A DNA stretch of 64,000 bases from positions 904,150 to 968,149 of the forward strand of contig CAJNOI010000009.1 of assembly GCA_905250115.1 (NCBI GenBank), written 5' to 3'. This document shows, in pieces, positions 46,101 to 58,000 of this stretch. Under the pieces are notes generated by a model. It was not told the DNA's origin. It searched no databases and saw only the letters and a program-made list of their open reading frames with translations. The position numbers and the translations under genes were made by a program. This DNA comes from Adineta steineri. Lineage: Eukaryota > Rotifera > Eurotatoria > Adinetida > Adinetidae. Numbering within the stretch: position 1 is the first letter of the stretch; the number at the start of each line of letters is the position of its first letter.

Positions 46101-48562
46101 GAATTTCTCACCTTGATTAATACCTGATTTCGTACTAAGAAAATCACTTAGATTTTGTCCTCGAACGTTATTGATTATGTCTTTTAAACCTTCGCTATAA
46201 AAGTGACAAGGTAAAGGAAAATTTATTTAACTAGACAAGAATAGGAAGTGATAAAAGTAAGAGGATGCTTATATTACCTTTTATCTTCTCCTTCAAGTAA
46301 TTTTCTATAATCAGCAATTTCTGTATTCAATGTTGATTTTGTTGAATTAAGTTTACTATAATCTTCATCTAAAACTTCAAGACGAGCTCGTAATTCTTTT
46401 ATTTGATGATCATGATTAGTTGATGCTCGAATATTTTCATCTCGTTCCGTGTATATCCGTTTTTCTAGTTCTTGAATACTATTTTTCATATTTTCATTCT
46501 AAAAAATTAATAAATATTCTTCCTATCTTCACACCAAAAAAAAATTTACTCTTTGACGTATCGTAGCAATCTCATGTTGTGAATCTGATATCAACGTTTG
46601 TAAATAATTAAATTCATCATGTTTACGAATATTATCTGATCTTTCAACATTATGATGAAATTGAATTTCTTGAACCTAATATTCAGAAAACTAAAAGATA
46701 GAAATTTGAAAGATGAAATTATTTTACTGTTTGTGCAACTTTTCGTTGATACCATGCTTCAAGTTCATTTCGTTGTTGATAATTACGTTCTTCATATTCT
46801 TCTTGAACTTTTTTAATCGCTTTTGATAGATCATTTTTGAAAAATCTTGTTTCATCATATTGTGTACTAATGGAACTTATTTGTTTGATTTGTTGAACTT
46901 TTTGTTTATGAAGTTGTTGTAAAAGTTTAATTTCTTTTTCAAGTTGTTCTTTTTGATTTTCTAATTGCATACGTGTAATTACTTCATGATCGATTTCTTT
47001 TGTAATTTTTTTTATATCTATGATAAGATCTTGTGATTTTGTTTGATAACGTTTATGTTCATCTTGTAAATCAACTAAAAAAGAAACATTCACATGTAAT
47101 CCAACTCGTACATGGTGTTTGGAGTTGACGGATGTGTAAGTTTTCGCAAAATACTCTACCTAAAAACTGTAATAATGTGTTTTTCATTGCTCTAATAGAT
47201 ACTCTGAACTGTGCTCAGTCGATTAGTGGTGCTCAAGAAAAAAAAAGTAGAGTTGCAAACTACGATTTGTCGAAAAATTTGAAGCTCACTTAACTTGACC
47301 CTCATACATCTACACCCTATTATTATAAGATATTCTTGTTAGTAGACTTTACCTAAACGACGATGGAACAGATTAATATCTGCTTCGTTACTTGATATTT
47401 GCTTTTGTAATCGTTCGATTTTATATCGATCGGAGCCTTTTCCAACTAATAGTGATGTATATCTAAAAGATGGATATTATTAATTAAAATAATAAAAAAC
47501 ATATTGGTATATACTTTTCTTTTAATTTTAATAAATCTTCTTCAGAACGTTGAGCACGTAGTTCAGCTGCAGCACGATCATTATTTGTATCATTAATAAT
47601 ATAACGAGCTGAATTTATTTCTACTTCGTACATTTCTCTGATTTTCTTTTTCTGTGACGACCATTGTTGGCTACAATTTATTATGTATTATTTATTAGAA
47701 AAATTAAATATAAAACATACCGTAATTGATCAATTTCCAGTTGAAGTGCTTTATTTTGACCCTCCAAAAAATGTACACGTGCAACATATGAAGTAAAACG
47801 ATCATTCAGATAGTTTAAATCATGTTTTTCACGTTTCCGATTTTCTCTAAAATAACAATTATTTCTTTTATAGGCGATTAGATTAAGATTTACTCAGCCA
47901 ATTTTATATATCAAAATCTCTATGGATTTAATATATGACAGATGATATTGTTTCTTGTTTTTACAATTTATAACGGATAGAAATATCTATTCTAGTCTAT
48001 TGACCATTTTCGTCTGTAATTATTAGTACCATAATAGACACTATGTGTCTGTTACTATCTATACATCTCAATCAATTTATTCCTATGTGTAAAGGAATCT
48101 CATTGTGTATATACATATCGTCTGTTATAATCAGATAGTTGTTGATTCTTATTAACAATTAACATCATTCAAGATAGACAAATTGTCGAAAATATCATAC
48201 GCTATCGTAACACATGCTGTCATATACAATTAGACTTTTCCCTTACTCTATCAAATATCAAATAGTACGTTTATGAAGATAGAAGAAAACGTCTATTACT
48301 CAATGATTAATAAGCAAACATGATTAATTGAACGACTTATGTAATGACATTGAGATTATAAATGGTAATATGATTCTTACTGAATTGCAATAATAACATT
48401 TGATTTACCACTTGATTTGAATGGAATATCATAGGTGTTAAAATTATCTGCGGTGGATATCATATTTTTTGATAATGTTTGTAAATGATTAAAAGTCGTT
48501 GATTCTTCTTCTCTGTGATTTTGTTGTTGAAATGATAATGAAGAAGTTTGACGATAATCCAT
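40169..48562 (-). CDS. intermediate filament protein with giant disordered tail and C-terminal lamin-tail domain
   Basis: Twenty-one exons in consistent frame total 6,537 nt, giving about 2,178 aa. Exon 1 (48562-48381) gives a 60-aa Ser/Gln-rich head. Coil 1A is in 47846-47721 (EKHDLNYLNDRFTSYVARVH), and coils continue through 47670-47515, 47462-47353, 47074-46728 and 46675-46550. The rod ends in 46498-46278 with TEIADYRKLLEGED, the filament consensus end. The rod is about 360 residues, the longer lamin/protostome type. Then come 46194-46112, a 2,363-nt exon 45993-43631, and exons 43570-43382, 43324-43202, 43148-42864, 42813-42658, 42607-42506, 42458-42342, 42290-42135, 42073-42056 (18 nt), 42008-41247 and 41192-40622, all Ser/Thr/Asn/Asp/Glu-rich and disordered in appearance. 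The last two, 40565-40348 and 40294-40169, encode a lamin-tail domain (GHYIIIDNTSRSKNIDLSNW, STWHTGSYIITTLINPEG). No CaaX box or obvious nuclear signal at the end, so a cytoplasmic protein is likelier than a lamin. Confidence 0.85.
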
Positions 48563-50375
48563 AAAACAAAATAACAAGTAATAAAACTAAAAAGAATATA
48601 ATAGACAAAAATATTGTTTATTAAATTAAAAATATTTGCTACTCGCCTTGTTTAAAGAAATATATATATATATATAAATACTTAATTTTAGTTGGAAAAG
48701 ATTAGATGCTCCGATCTTTATGAAAAAAAATCAAGTGCATAACACTTTTTTCCTTAAGGAAAATCATCGAAGAAATCGAGAAAAACACCCAATAACTTTC
48801 TTTTTTTTTCTTTCTTCTCATCAATATATCGATTCATTATTTATGTTACAAGTGACACATATCCATTTTATAAGAACAAACAAACTAAGTTTAAACTTTG
48901 TCAGAAAAAACAATACAATGCCTATTTTTCTTCTTGATATAGTTATGTCATTTCAATACATCTGATCTATTTGCATACCAAACTAATATATCCTTTCTGT
49001 ATTCATAGAGATATATAATCTGATAGGGAGAAAAAAAGGAAAAGCAAAGAATGTTTTGTAACATTTATACAATGATATATACATGCAATATTCATAATAA
49101 AATGTAGTTTATTATCATAAATATATTGAATGATTTATGCCTATATTATGATTGGTGATTGAAAGTTTTTCTTAGATGAAACAACAACTTGGCATATCAA
49201 GATGTTCTTCTCACTATACAATAACTTTATTTGATGACAGATGATGATATAACGATAGATGAGTTTCTTCTCTAATATAGAAGACGATATATTTTTCTCT
49301 AAAGGATATATTATAAATACAAAAAAAAAGTAGCTATAGAATATCTTCTATAGATCGATTTTTTTCATATTATACATAGATCAATATTAAGCGATTCTCA
49401 ATCTCTATTATATCTAGCTAATTTTCCAGACGAAATTGTTTTTGAAGAAAATAGTATTATTCTGTCTCTCATAAACAAGTTATTACATGCATAATACTAT
49501 AGCTCTTCGAAAAAAAAATCAATACTCTTGAAATAATACATATATAACTATGTACGTATGTTTCTTTTATAAATATGCACACATATTGCCTGTAACTAAC
49601 TCATTATTTCTAGTTAGAATGACATACCGTTGAGATATGTGGTCAATTAGCGTACATATACATCAATTGATTCTTGCCAACGACAACAAATTCTTGTTGT
49701 ATTTACTTGTTTAATGCCGTTAGGCAAGACTTTTTAATATAGTAATAATGATTGTAGTAGTGGGTGTATACGATGTTATCAAGACAAAAAGAAAAGAAAA
49801 GCAGTTGTTTCTTTTTTTTGCCTATTTTTATCATAGGGAAAATTTTCCTGTACCACCACATATTCTACTATCATCTTTCACGCCTGCAACTGTCCTTCTC
49901 TTATACTGTTTTTCCTATAGATGAAGGCGAATAAACATCATTTATGCCTTCGATTTCGACGACATTGCGCCTATTCATTGATATGGAAACAATAGAATAT
50001 CAAAAAAAACAAAATTCTGGTAATATATCATCATCATTTGACAACAAATATTTCATCAGTTCTTTCATCTATCTAAAAGTAATACTATTTATCTGAATTG
50101 ATAAGAAACTATCACATACACATATATGTATACTTTATTGTCTAAACTTCTGCATAAACAATAAAAGATTTTACGCTTCATAAACTTAAAATATATTCAT
50201 TAGATCGTTTGATACATATTAAAAATTTGATAGTACGTGTAAATGCTTATATTTATTCCTTTTTTTCGATTACAATTAAAAATCTAACATATACATTTTG
50301 TTACTAAGACAATTAACATAAACATTTCCTTTATTTAAACCGAGACATAAAAACACGTAAAAGTTCTATATTAAT
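48563..50375. other. intergenic within the IF gene cluster
   Basis: AT-rich 1.8 kb between two minus-strand IF genes, containing the promoter of the giant-tail gene and the 3'UTR of the next. A TATATATATATA run near 48661-48676 lies about 100 bases upstream of the ATG. No exon recognised. Confidence 0.4.
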
Positions 50376-52097
50376 TTAACTTGATGGTGGAAAATCCCGA
50401 CGACTTGCTGTTTGCGAATATGAACTACCTCCACTTGTTGCTCCACTAAAACCAGCGGATGATCGACCAGGACTACCAACTAAACCACTAATTCCTGAAC
50501 TGCTTGCTCCTCCTGATGCACTACTTGTTATAAATGTACGTGAAATTGTTGTTGTGGCACGACCACCACCTGAATATCCAATTGAACCAGCAATACCTCC
50601 ACCAGTTGCTCGTTCAGCTTCCATTCGTCGTGCTTCTTCAACAACATGATCAACAATTTGTTTAAGACCTTCACGATTATTTGTTCCTTCAAGTAATTCT
50701 CTATATGTATTGATTTCTTTTTCTAATGATGTTTTCATATTTGTAACTTCTTCATATTCTTTCTTCAATTGTTCTAATTTACGTCGTAATTCATCGATTT
50801 CAGATGCACGTTTTTGTACTAATCGACTTCCTAAAATATAGTACATGCATATATATCTAAAATAGGTTTAATCATAATATTTACCGTCATCACGTTCTTG
50901 ATCAATATGTAATTGAAGTTCTCGTATACGATTATTTAATTCTTCATTTCTTGCTTTCATATGTGCAACTTCATTACGTGTTGTTAATAATGTTGTACGT
51001 AATTTTTCTTCTTGCATTCGTTGTTGTTCACTTTGTATTGGATCAAGATCTGGTTTTTGATGACGTAAAATAAGTTCATTATATGACATCATATAACGAT
51101 TATGTAAATCTGAACGTTGTTGATCATTTAAAGCTTCAAATTCATTACGAATATCTCGAATGGCTTGTGCTAATTCATTACGAAAGAAATGTGATGGATC
51201 TAAATTAACATCAACAACTGTTTTCGAACGTAATTCATTTAAATCAGCTTCATGCATTTGTTTAAGCATAGCAAGTTCATCTTCTAATGCCATTTTTTCT
51301 GTATCAAGTGAACTTTTAACAAATGTTTCATTTTGTATTTCATTTTGTAAACGTGCTATTTCCGATGCTAAACGTTGTGTTTCAGCTTTATAACGTCGTG
51401 CTTCATCTTCAAGATCAGCTAAACGACGACGAAATAAATTTATTTGTGCTTCATTTTCAGCTATTTGTTGTTGAAGACGATCAATTGCTGACCGATCTGT
51501 TTCACGACTATTTAAAATTTCTTCATAACGTTTACGATAACGACCAGCTTCTTTTTCAGCATCACGAGCTTTAACTTCAGCTGCTGCACGATCACGTGTT
51601 GTATCATCAATAAGTTTTTTTGCTTCATTCATTTCAACTTCATACATTTCTTTGATTTTCGATGAACCTTGTCCAGCTTTATTTTGTAAAGCTTCTAATT
51701 CTAATTGTAATTTACGATTTTGTGCTTCAAGAAAACGTACTTTTTCAACATATTGAGCAAATTTATCATTTAATTGACATAATTCACGTTTTTCTTTTTC
51801 ACGTGTTTCATTAACAGCAACTAATGCTGATGTACCACGATTTGGTCGTAATGGAATACCAGCAAAATTACCTAAACCTGCTATTGATGCTAAATTTGAT
51901 ATACCACCACCAAGTTGACCAGCATTAAAACCACCACTACCACCATTTGTTGAATAAGTTTGATACATTCGTGTCATGATACCAGGTGGACCACCAGCAC
52001 GACGTTGAACATTTGTTGAACGTGGTGTGATTTGAGATTTATATGAACTGTATGATGAGGTACTACTCTTGGTAAATTCATCTTCGAAGGTTTGCAT
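50376..52097 (-). CDS. cytoplasmic intermediate filament protein (protostome type, no lamin-tail domain)
   Basis: Two coding exons, 52097-50885 and 50830-50376, encode 555 aa. I start at the ATG at 52097 (MQTFEDEFTKSSTSSY); the open frame continues upstream but crosses a likely 5'UTR splice acceptor near 52130. The head is about 100 aa, Gly/Ser/Asn-rich. The rod opens KRELCQLNDKFAQYVEKVRF (coil 1A) and closes LEKEINTYRELLEGTNNREG (coil 2 end). Between them the heptads are long enough for the 42-residue coil 1B insert of lamins and protostome cytoplasmic filaments. The tail is about 100 aa of Gly/Ser/Ala repeats, with neither a lamin-tail domain nor CaaX. It should form keratin-like cytoplasmic filaments, perhaps with its neighbours. 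It lies between two paralogues on the same strand. Confidence 0.92.
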
Positions 52098-52781
52098 TTT
52101 GATATTTGAATTTGTTTTGATGAAGAAATCTAAAGATACAATAAAGAAATTTAATAGGTATTCTATGTACACACACCAAATTGAAAAATAAGAAGAAATG
52201 AGTATTGTATGAGTAGACATGTTCCTTTTATCGATCTTTTCTTTTCGTTCTATATATATATATATATATAGTTTATGATTCGATGAGACTGAGTAAACGA
52301 ACAAAAATCTTATATATAGTCGCCTACACTTTCGATCGGTCGTGCCCGTTGTCTTGCACACGCATTTAATTATTTCTTTTTCTTTGTGTATAAAGAAGAA
52401 TTGTTTCACTTTCTTCTTCCTCTATAGTTAGTAACTGACGGTATATATACTAAAGACAGTAACATCAAGTATGAAAAAAAAGAAATACTGTTCTTTGTCT
52501 ATATGTATATGTGACCGATTTTAAGCAAATAAATATAAATCAAGCGACAAACATATATGCAAATAGCGCGAACAAGACAAAAGACATGATGGTGATATGT
52601 AAATTTTTTTTTTGTAAAAATTTACACCTGAATATATATTTGCTAAAGAATAAAATAAATAAATATATTTATTTATTCATGTTAATACTATATAGTAATA
52701 AAGGTGAAGGGGAAATTATTATTTTTTTTTGAAACTAAAAAAAACTATTCTTTTTTTCTTTCGTTTTGTGTTCTTATTCAA
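52098..52781. other. intergenic within the IF gene cluster
   Basis: Holds the likely 5'UTR, intron and promoter of the 50.4-52.1 kb IF gene, a (TA)n run near 52251-52270, and the 3' flank of the next IF gene. No other feature recognised. Confidence 0.4.
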
Positions 52782-54302
52782 TTAACCATGAAAACCACCA
52801 CCAGATGAATATGATGTTGAATGAGTAACTTCACGCACATTAGTTGAACTACTTGGTCCAGTTGTATTTTTCATTAAACGTAAATTTAATGAATCAAGTA
52901 ATGATCGACCACGATTCATAATTTTTTCTGCTTCCTCAGCAAAATGTCGTAGACCAACTTGATTACCACCACCTTCGAGTAATAAACGATAACGACGTAT
53001 TTCTTCTTCTAATGTTGTACGATATTTTTCTAAATCTGTTATATAACCTTTAAGACGATCAATTTCTTCTCGATAATGTTTTTGTTCATTAAGTAATTGT
53101 TGATCTTCTTTATATGTTGATTCTTGAATTTGTTTACGTATATCAGCTAGTTGTCTATCAAGATCTTGATTTTCCATTTGTAAACCATTAACACGTCCAC
53201 GTATATCAGATATACTACGTGTTATTTCACGAATTTTTTCTGTTTGCCATTGTGATTCAACAGGTTGTTTCGGTTGATGATATTCAATTAATGCACTAAC
53301 TTTCGCTTGATAATAATTTTGTAATTGTTGTTGTTGTTGTTCAGTTATTGTTTCAAATTGTTTACGTATTTCACGTATCGCTGTTGTTAATTCACTTTCA
53401 AAGAATGGTGCTGGATCAACATTAGCAATAGCAACTTTAGAACGGAGTTGTTCAACATCAAATTTATGTGCTGTATCAATTGCTTTTAATTCTTGTTCAA
53501 GAATAGCTTTTTCTGCAATTAATAATTGTTTTTGTGTTGCTTCATTAGCTATTTCCGATATAAGATTAGCTATATCAGAACGGATTCGTTGTAATTCAGC
53601 ATTATATAATGCGATTTCATCATCATTATCCGTAATAGTTTTTCTTATTAATTCTATTTTTTTTTCTAAATCAAGAATTTTCTCGCGCATTTGTTTTAAT
53701 TGACCTTTAGCACCATTGATTTGATCTGGTCGTTGGACATTAGCTAAACGTTGTTCAGCTTGTTTAAGACGACCCTCAGCTTCCTGACGTTTGCCTTGTC
53801 CAGAACGTATATCATCATCCATACGTTTCAATGTATCTTCAGCTTCTTTTTTTTCACGTGATATTATTTCATGTATACGTTGTAAACCAATACCTTTTTT
53901 ATTTCGAATATTTTCCAAATCTCGACTAAGTTTACGATTCACAGCTTCTAAATAACGAATTTTACCAATATATTCAGCAAAACGATCATTTAATTCAGCT
54001 AATTGTCGTTTTTCTTCTGTACGTTGACTATTCAATGGAACTAAAGCCCAATTATTACCACCACCACCACGTAATCCTGCAGCATTACTTGACATCGATT
54101 GTGATACACTCATTGATGATGTAACAGATCGATTTCCACCACCTAAATTTTTCACTGGTCGAGTTATAATAACTTGACGTGGTGTTATAGCAGACATATA
54201 ACCAACAGTTGTATCTCCTGAACCATATGCATCATAAGTCGAACCGATACGTGGTTCAGTTGTATATGTTTCTTCACGTTGCATATCGTATATTGTTGGC
54301 AT
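52782..54302 (-). CDS. cytoplasmic intermediate filament protein, single coding exon
   Basis: An uninterrupted 506-aa frame on the minus strand. I choose the ATG at 54302 (MPTIYDMQREETYTTE); the longer open frame upstream would need a TTG start. The Ser/Gly-rich head is about 95 aa. The rod begins KRQLAELNDRFAEYIGKIRY (coil 1A) and ends RTTLEEEIRRYRLLLEGGGN, the consensus termination motif. Coil 1B is again long. The tail is short, about 60 aa, ending in a Ser/Gly stretch. There is no lamin-tail domain and no CaaX. The absence of coding introns contrasts with the 2-exon and 21-exon paralogues downstream and suggests intron loss or a retrocopy origin. The neighbours indicate tandem duplication of IF genes. 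Confidence 0.92.
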   Translation of the reverse strand: MPTIYDMQREETYTTEPRIGSTYDAYGSGDTTVGYMSAITPRQVIITRPVKNLGGGNRSVTSSMSVSQSMSSNAAGLRGGGGNNWALVPLNSQRTEEKRQLAELNDRFAEYIGKIRYLEAVNRKLSRDLENIRNKKGIGLQRIHEIISREKKEAEDTLKRMDDDIRSGQGKRQEAEGRLKQAEQRLANVQRPDQINGAKGQLKQMREKILDLEKKIELIRKTITDNDDEIALYNAELQRIRSDIANLISEIANEATQKQLLIAEKAILEQELKAIDTAHKFDVEQLRSKVAIANVDPAPFFESELTTAIREIRKQFETITEQQQQQLQNYYQAKVSALIEYHQPKQPVESQWQTEKIREITRSISDIRGRVNGLQMENQDLDRQLADIRKQIQESTYKEDQQLLNEQKHYREEIDRLKGYITDLEKYRTTLEEEIRRYRLLLEGGGNQVGLRHFAEEAEKIMNRGRSLLDSLNLRLMKNTTGPSSSTNVREVTHSTSYSSGGGFHG

Positions 54303-55007
54303 TTTTTTTTCGAGACACAAATATCACGAATATATAAAATATGTTTAGCGAAATATACTTTATATAGTCGAGAGACAAAGAAATATATATATGTGCGAAA
54401 TTATTCATTTAATATAACATCAAAACTCATAAATCGAAATATGATAACATATTATTCTATCGTACTATTAAAAGCAGTATGTTATATTCAAGGTCTGACA
54501 AGTCAATAGAATTTGTATTAGAAGAAAAAAACCGCAATTATTTTACCTGTTTCTGCTATTGATAATGGCCATGATAGAGTACTTGATTGCAATGACACCG
54601 GTTCGGAAGCTGAAAATAAAGATCAATAAACCACAGAGTATAAACGAGTTCGAAAAACAAAGAATAGTTAACTGAATGGCTGCTTTACCTATCATTATCG
54701 AATATATTCTATTCAAAAAAAACGCGAAGTATACTACAAGATGTTTATTTTATGCATACACCTTTGATTCTGTTAGGAGATAGAGAATATTTACATTGTA
54801 AATCGATTAATGTTAATCCGTAAATGATTACCAAGGTTACATTGGAGATTTTTGTTAAACTGAATGAAATACTATCCTCATCTACATTCGCAATATAATC
54901 TAAACATCTATTTAGCAATGATATCATCTGGCAACAACTAATCCTTCATTCTATATGTATATGGCAACTTACGCCAAGGTCAAATTCAATTTTTTCAGAT
55001 AAAATAT
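54303..55007. other. intergenic with possible extra 3' exons of the PDZ gene
   Basis: A 63-nt minus-strand segment, 54609-54547, sits between a good TTTTCAG acceptor and a GTAAAAT donor and is open (SEPVSLQSSTLSWPLSIAET). Its phase fits a GTAAAT donor located six bases before the PDZ gene stop. A following short exon 54494-54457 would end the frame. So the PDZ gene may extend into this region; the remainder should be the IF gene promoter. Confidence 0.35.
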
Positions 55008-58000
55008 TTATTTACGTGATATGATTGGAATGTTTATTGCTTTTTTAACAGTAAGTTTAATATATTCACATTGATTATACCATAATGAATGAAATAATAA
55101 ATGATATTCTTCAAGTGTTGTTAATGTTGAATTATTATTTATACTAATAATTTCATCACCAACATGTAAATTTGGACAATATTGTGAATCAATAATCGAT
55201 GAAATCATGATTTTATCATCATCTGTTTGTTCTAATTCAAATCCATAATGACCAATATGATTTTTTTGACGTTTAACTGGTAAAATTAAACAATATGGTT
55301 TAATATTATTTATTTTTAAATTTTCCTGTTCATTAATTGTATTGACTTCTTCATCGATGGGTGTTAATTGATGTTGTTTTTGTTCAAATTCATTAATTTG
55401 TTCTAATATTATTTGATATTGATCGAGATCATTTAAATAACGTTGATATAATTCTTCAAATTCTTCATCAACATCATCTGTTATTTCACGAGAATTATTT
55501 TCTTCATTAAATGATAATTGATGATAATTATTTGTATTTGCTAGAATAATTTCCGATGGATAATCAGAATTTTGTTGTATTAATGATTTATCATCTGTTA
55601 TTGTATTTTCTTCAGCATCAGTATTCCATTCAATCGATTGATTTTTATCAAGTTTTGATTGTTCATCAATATCTATTATTGTATCATCATAAACAAAAAC
55701 TAAATGATTGATACATGATTGTTTTTGATTCATATCATCAACAATTCCAATAAGATTATCAATCGATGATTTCTTATAGATATCATCATTATCATTGATT
55801 ACAACAGGAGTAAATGTTTCTGTTTGTTCGAGAAGATTATCAGAAAATATATTTGATTGAATAGATGAGGCATGTACATCATAGTCACAACTATTATCAT
55901 TGGATGATGCGTTAGTATGAAATCCATCATCAAATGTAATTAATGGATTAATATTTATTGTTTGATTATTTTTAGTTGAAAATAATGAATCAAGATCAAT
56001 TTCCACACGAGATTCTTTGGCAGTATGATAAGATATTGCTGTTTGATCATCGAAATCAATTAAACTATCAATATCCATTGTTTCACATGTTTCGACTAAC
56101 GGTGCAATAGATTTTGGTATAATTAAATTTATCTAATTAGAAAAAAAAATATAATAATTAAATTATATAACTTTCAATGGAAATTCAGAACTATATTAAC
56201 CCTTTCAGGACGATGGTACAACAAATGTACCACCTACCCTGGAGGGGGGGAGGGTCCATGGTTTAAAAAAAAACAATTTTGTTTTTGAGTCGCGGTCGAA
56301 AAGATAGTATAAGAATAATACACTGATCACGAAAGCAAAACTAGTCCTGAAAGGGTTAAAAGGGATTCCCGAATATCGCCAGCGTCATTATGTGATTACA
56401 TATGTATAAAAATAGCTTTTGGTAACTATATGAACGGGTTTAGAGTATGATATACTTATTCTGATAATATTAGGTGAGTTTGTCATATGTATCTTAGAGA
56501 TGGGCAACTCTGGGGGTGAGCAACTCCAGGTAAAAAAGCGTCAACTCTGGAGTTGGAGTTGCCCATCTCTGATGTATTTTACACTAATCTTGTGTTGTTA
56601 CTGTTGGCGAAAATTCACTGAACTTACGCCAAATCGCGTCTGAACTTTCGCTAATTGGTGAGGACACAATAAGCCTATTAAAATAAATAGAATGTTTGTT
56701 TTGGATTAAACTTTCAGTTAAAATTCTTTTTATTTTTAATTGTTGCTGTTGCCAAATTGTGTCAATCTCCATAAAAAACAGTATTTTTATTGTTATACTC
56801 GAGAGAATGGTTTGATAATAAGCAGTCTTCTTTAATATTTATTTGAAATGATTATCTTATACGAACACTACGGAGATATTTGTTCAACGTTATATAAACG
56901 TACCCTCATGTGACATACGATGATCGCATTAATCTATGGCAATTATGAAACATTGAACAGGTTATTTTAAAACATCATAGTACTACAACTTATAGTGTGA
57001 TGTAAATCCCTACAGCTAAATATTATTTCTTTCTATTTAGAAATGTAATATCATCATAAAACGCTTTACTAAACATACATTATTTGTTGATGATATGGAT
57101 TGTTCGGTAGAATGTTGTTGAATATCATCTAAATTAAATATTGGAATGATTTCAGACTGTTTTTCAGTTGATATTTTCTGTTGAATAGCTTCTAAGAAAG
57201 AACTTGTATTTGTAGTTGTTGGATTCAATTTATTAAAATCAAAACGAACATTGAGTAAAAGTGGTGATGGACTAATATTAGTACGATCAGCAATTGATGT
57301 ATGAAAACTACCACGAATTTTATCTAATTCATTTGTATTGATTTTGATTTTATTTGGTATTATTCGAGGATTACTTAAACCTGTTGATAAATATGTAGCC
57401 ATAAATATTGTTTGATCATTTTTATCTAATCGAAATTTTGGTAAAGGACATTGATCTTGAAAAGATGATGATGATGATAAATTCCAAGGAGATTTTTCAC
57501 TCCATGCATCAATCATAGGTGCATGAAATATATATTGATTTTCTTGTAAACGACGAGTTTTTTTGTCTATTTCACCATAGAGTTCTCGAATTTGATCATG
57601 ACTATAATTTGGCATTGATGATGGTATTGTTGGAGAATGAGCTGCTTCATAAGCGATTTCACGACCACGTAAAATCATAGCATTGGTTGTATCAGGTTTA
57701 TTGATAAGTTCACGACGATATATAAAACATGCATCAGTAACAATTTTTGTTGGTAAACTTCGATAAGATCGACAAGATTTATCCGATGATGAATATGAAG
57801 AACTAAAATTGATATAAAATCATATATTTCAATTTTCTGGTACTTATTGTCTTTATTCTAAAGTTCATCAAAAATTCATCCTCAGAAATCGAATCTTTTA
57901 GTAATTATCTGCTTTGAAAAAGTTTTTGAGTATAATTAATGATAGTTTTACATAACAGAGATTTTTTTAAATGTATATTCCTATTATCTAACTAAGAATT

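Noticed and set aside
47075..47352. 278-nt IF intron as a MITE insertion
   Set aside because: The ends look vaguely inverted but I could not find matching termini or a target duplication.
51160..51574. Plus-strand open frames of about 80 codons over the IF gene
   Set aside because: Antisense shadows of the coiled-coil coding sequence.
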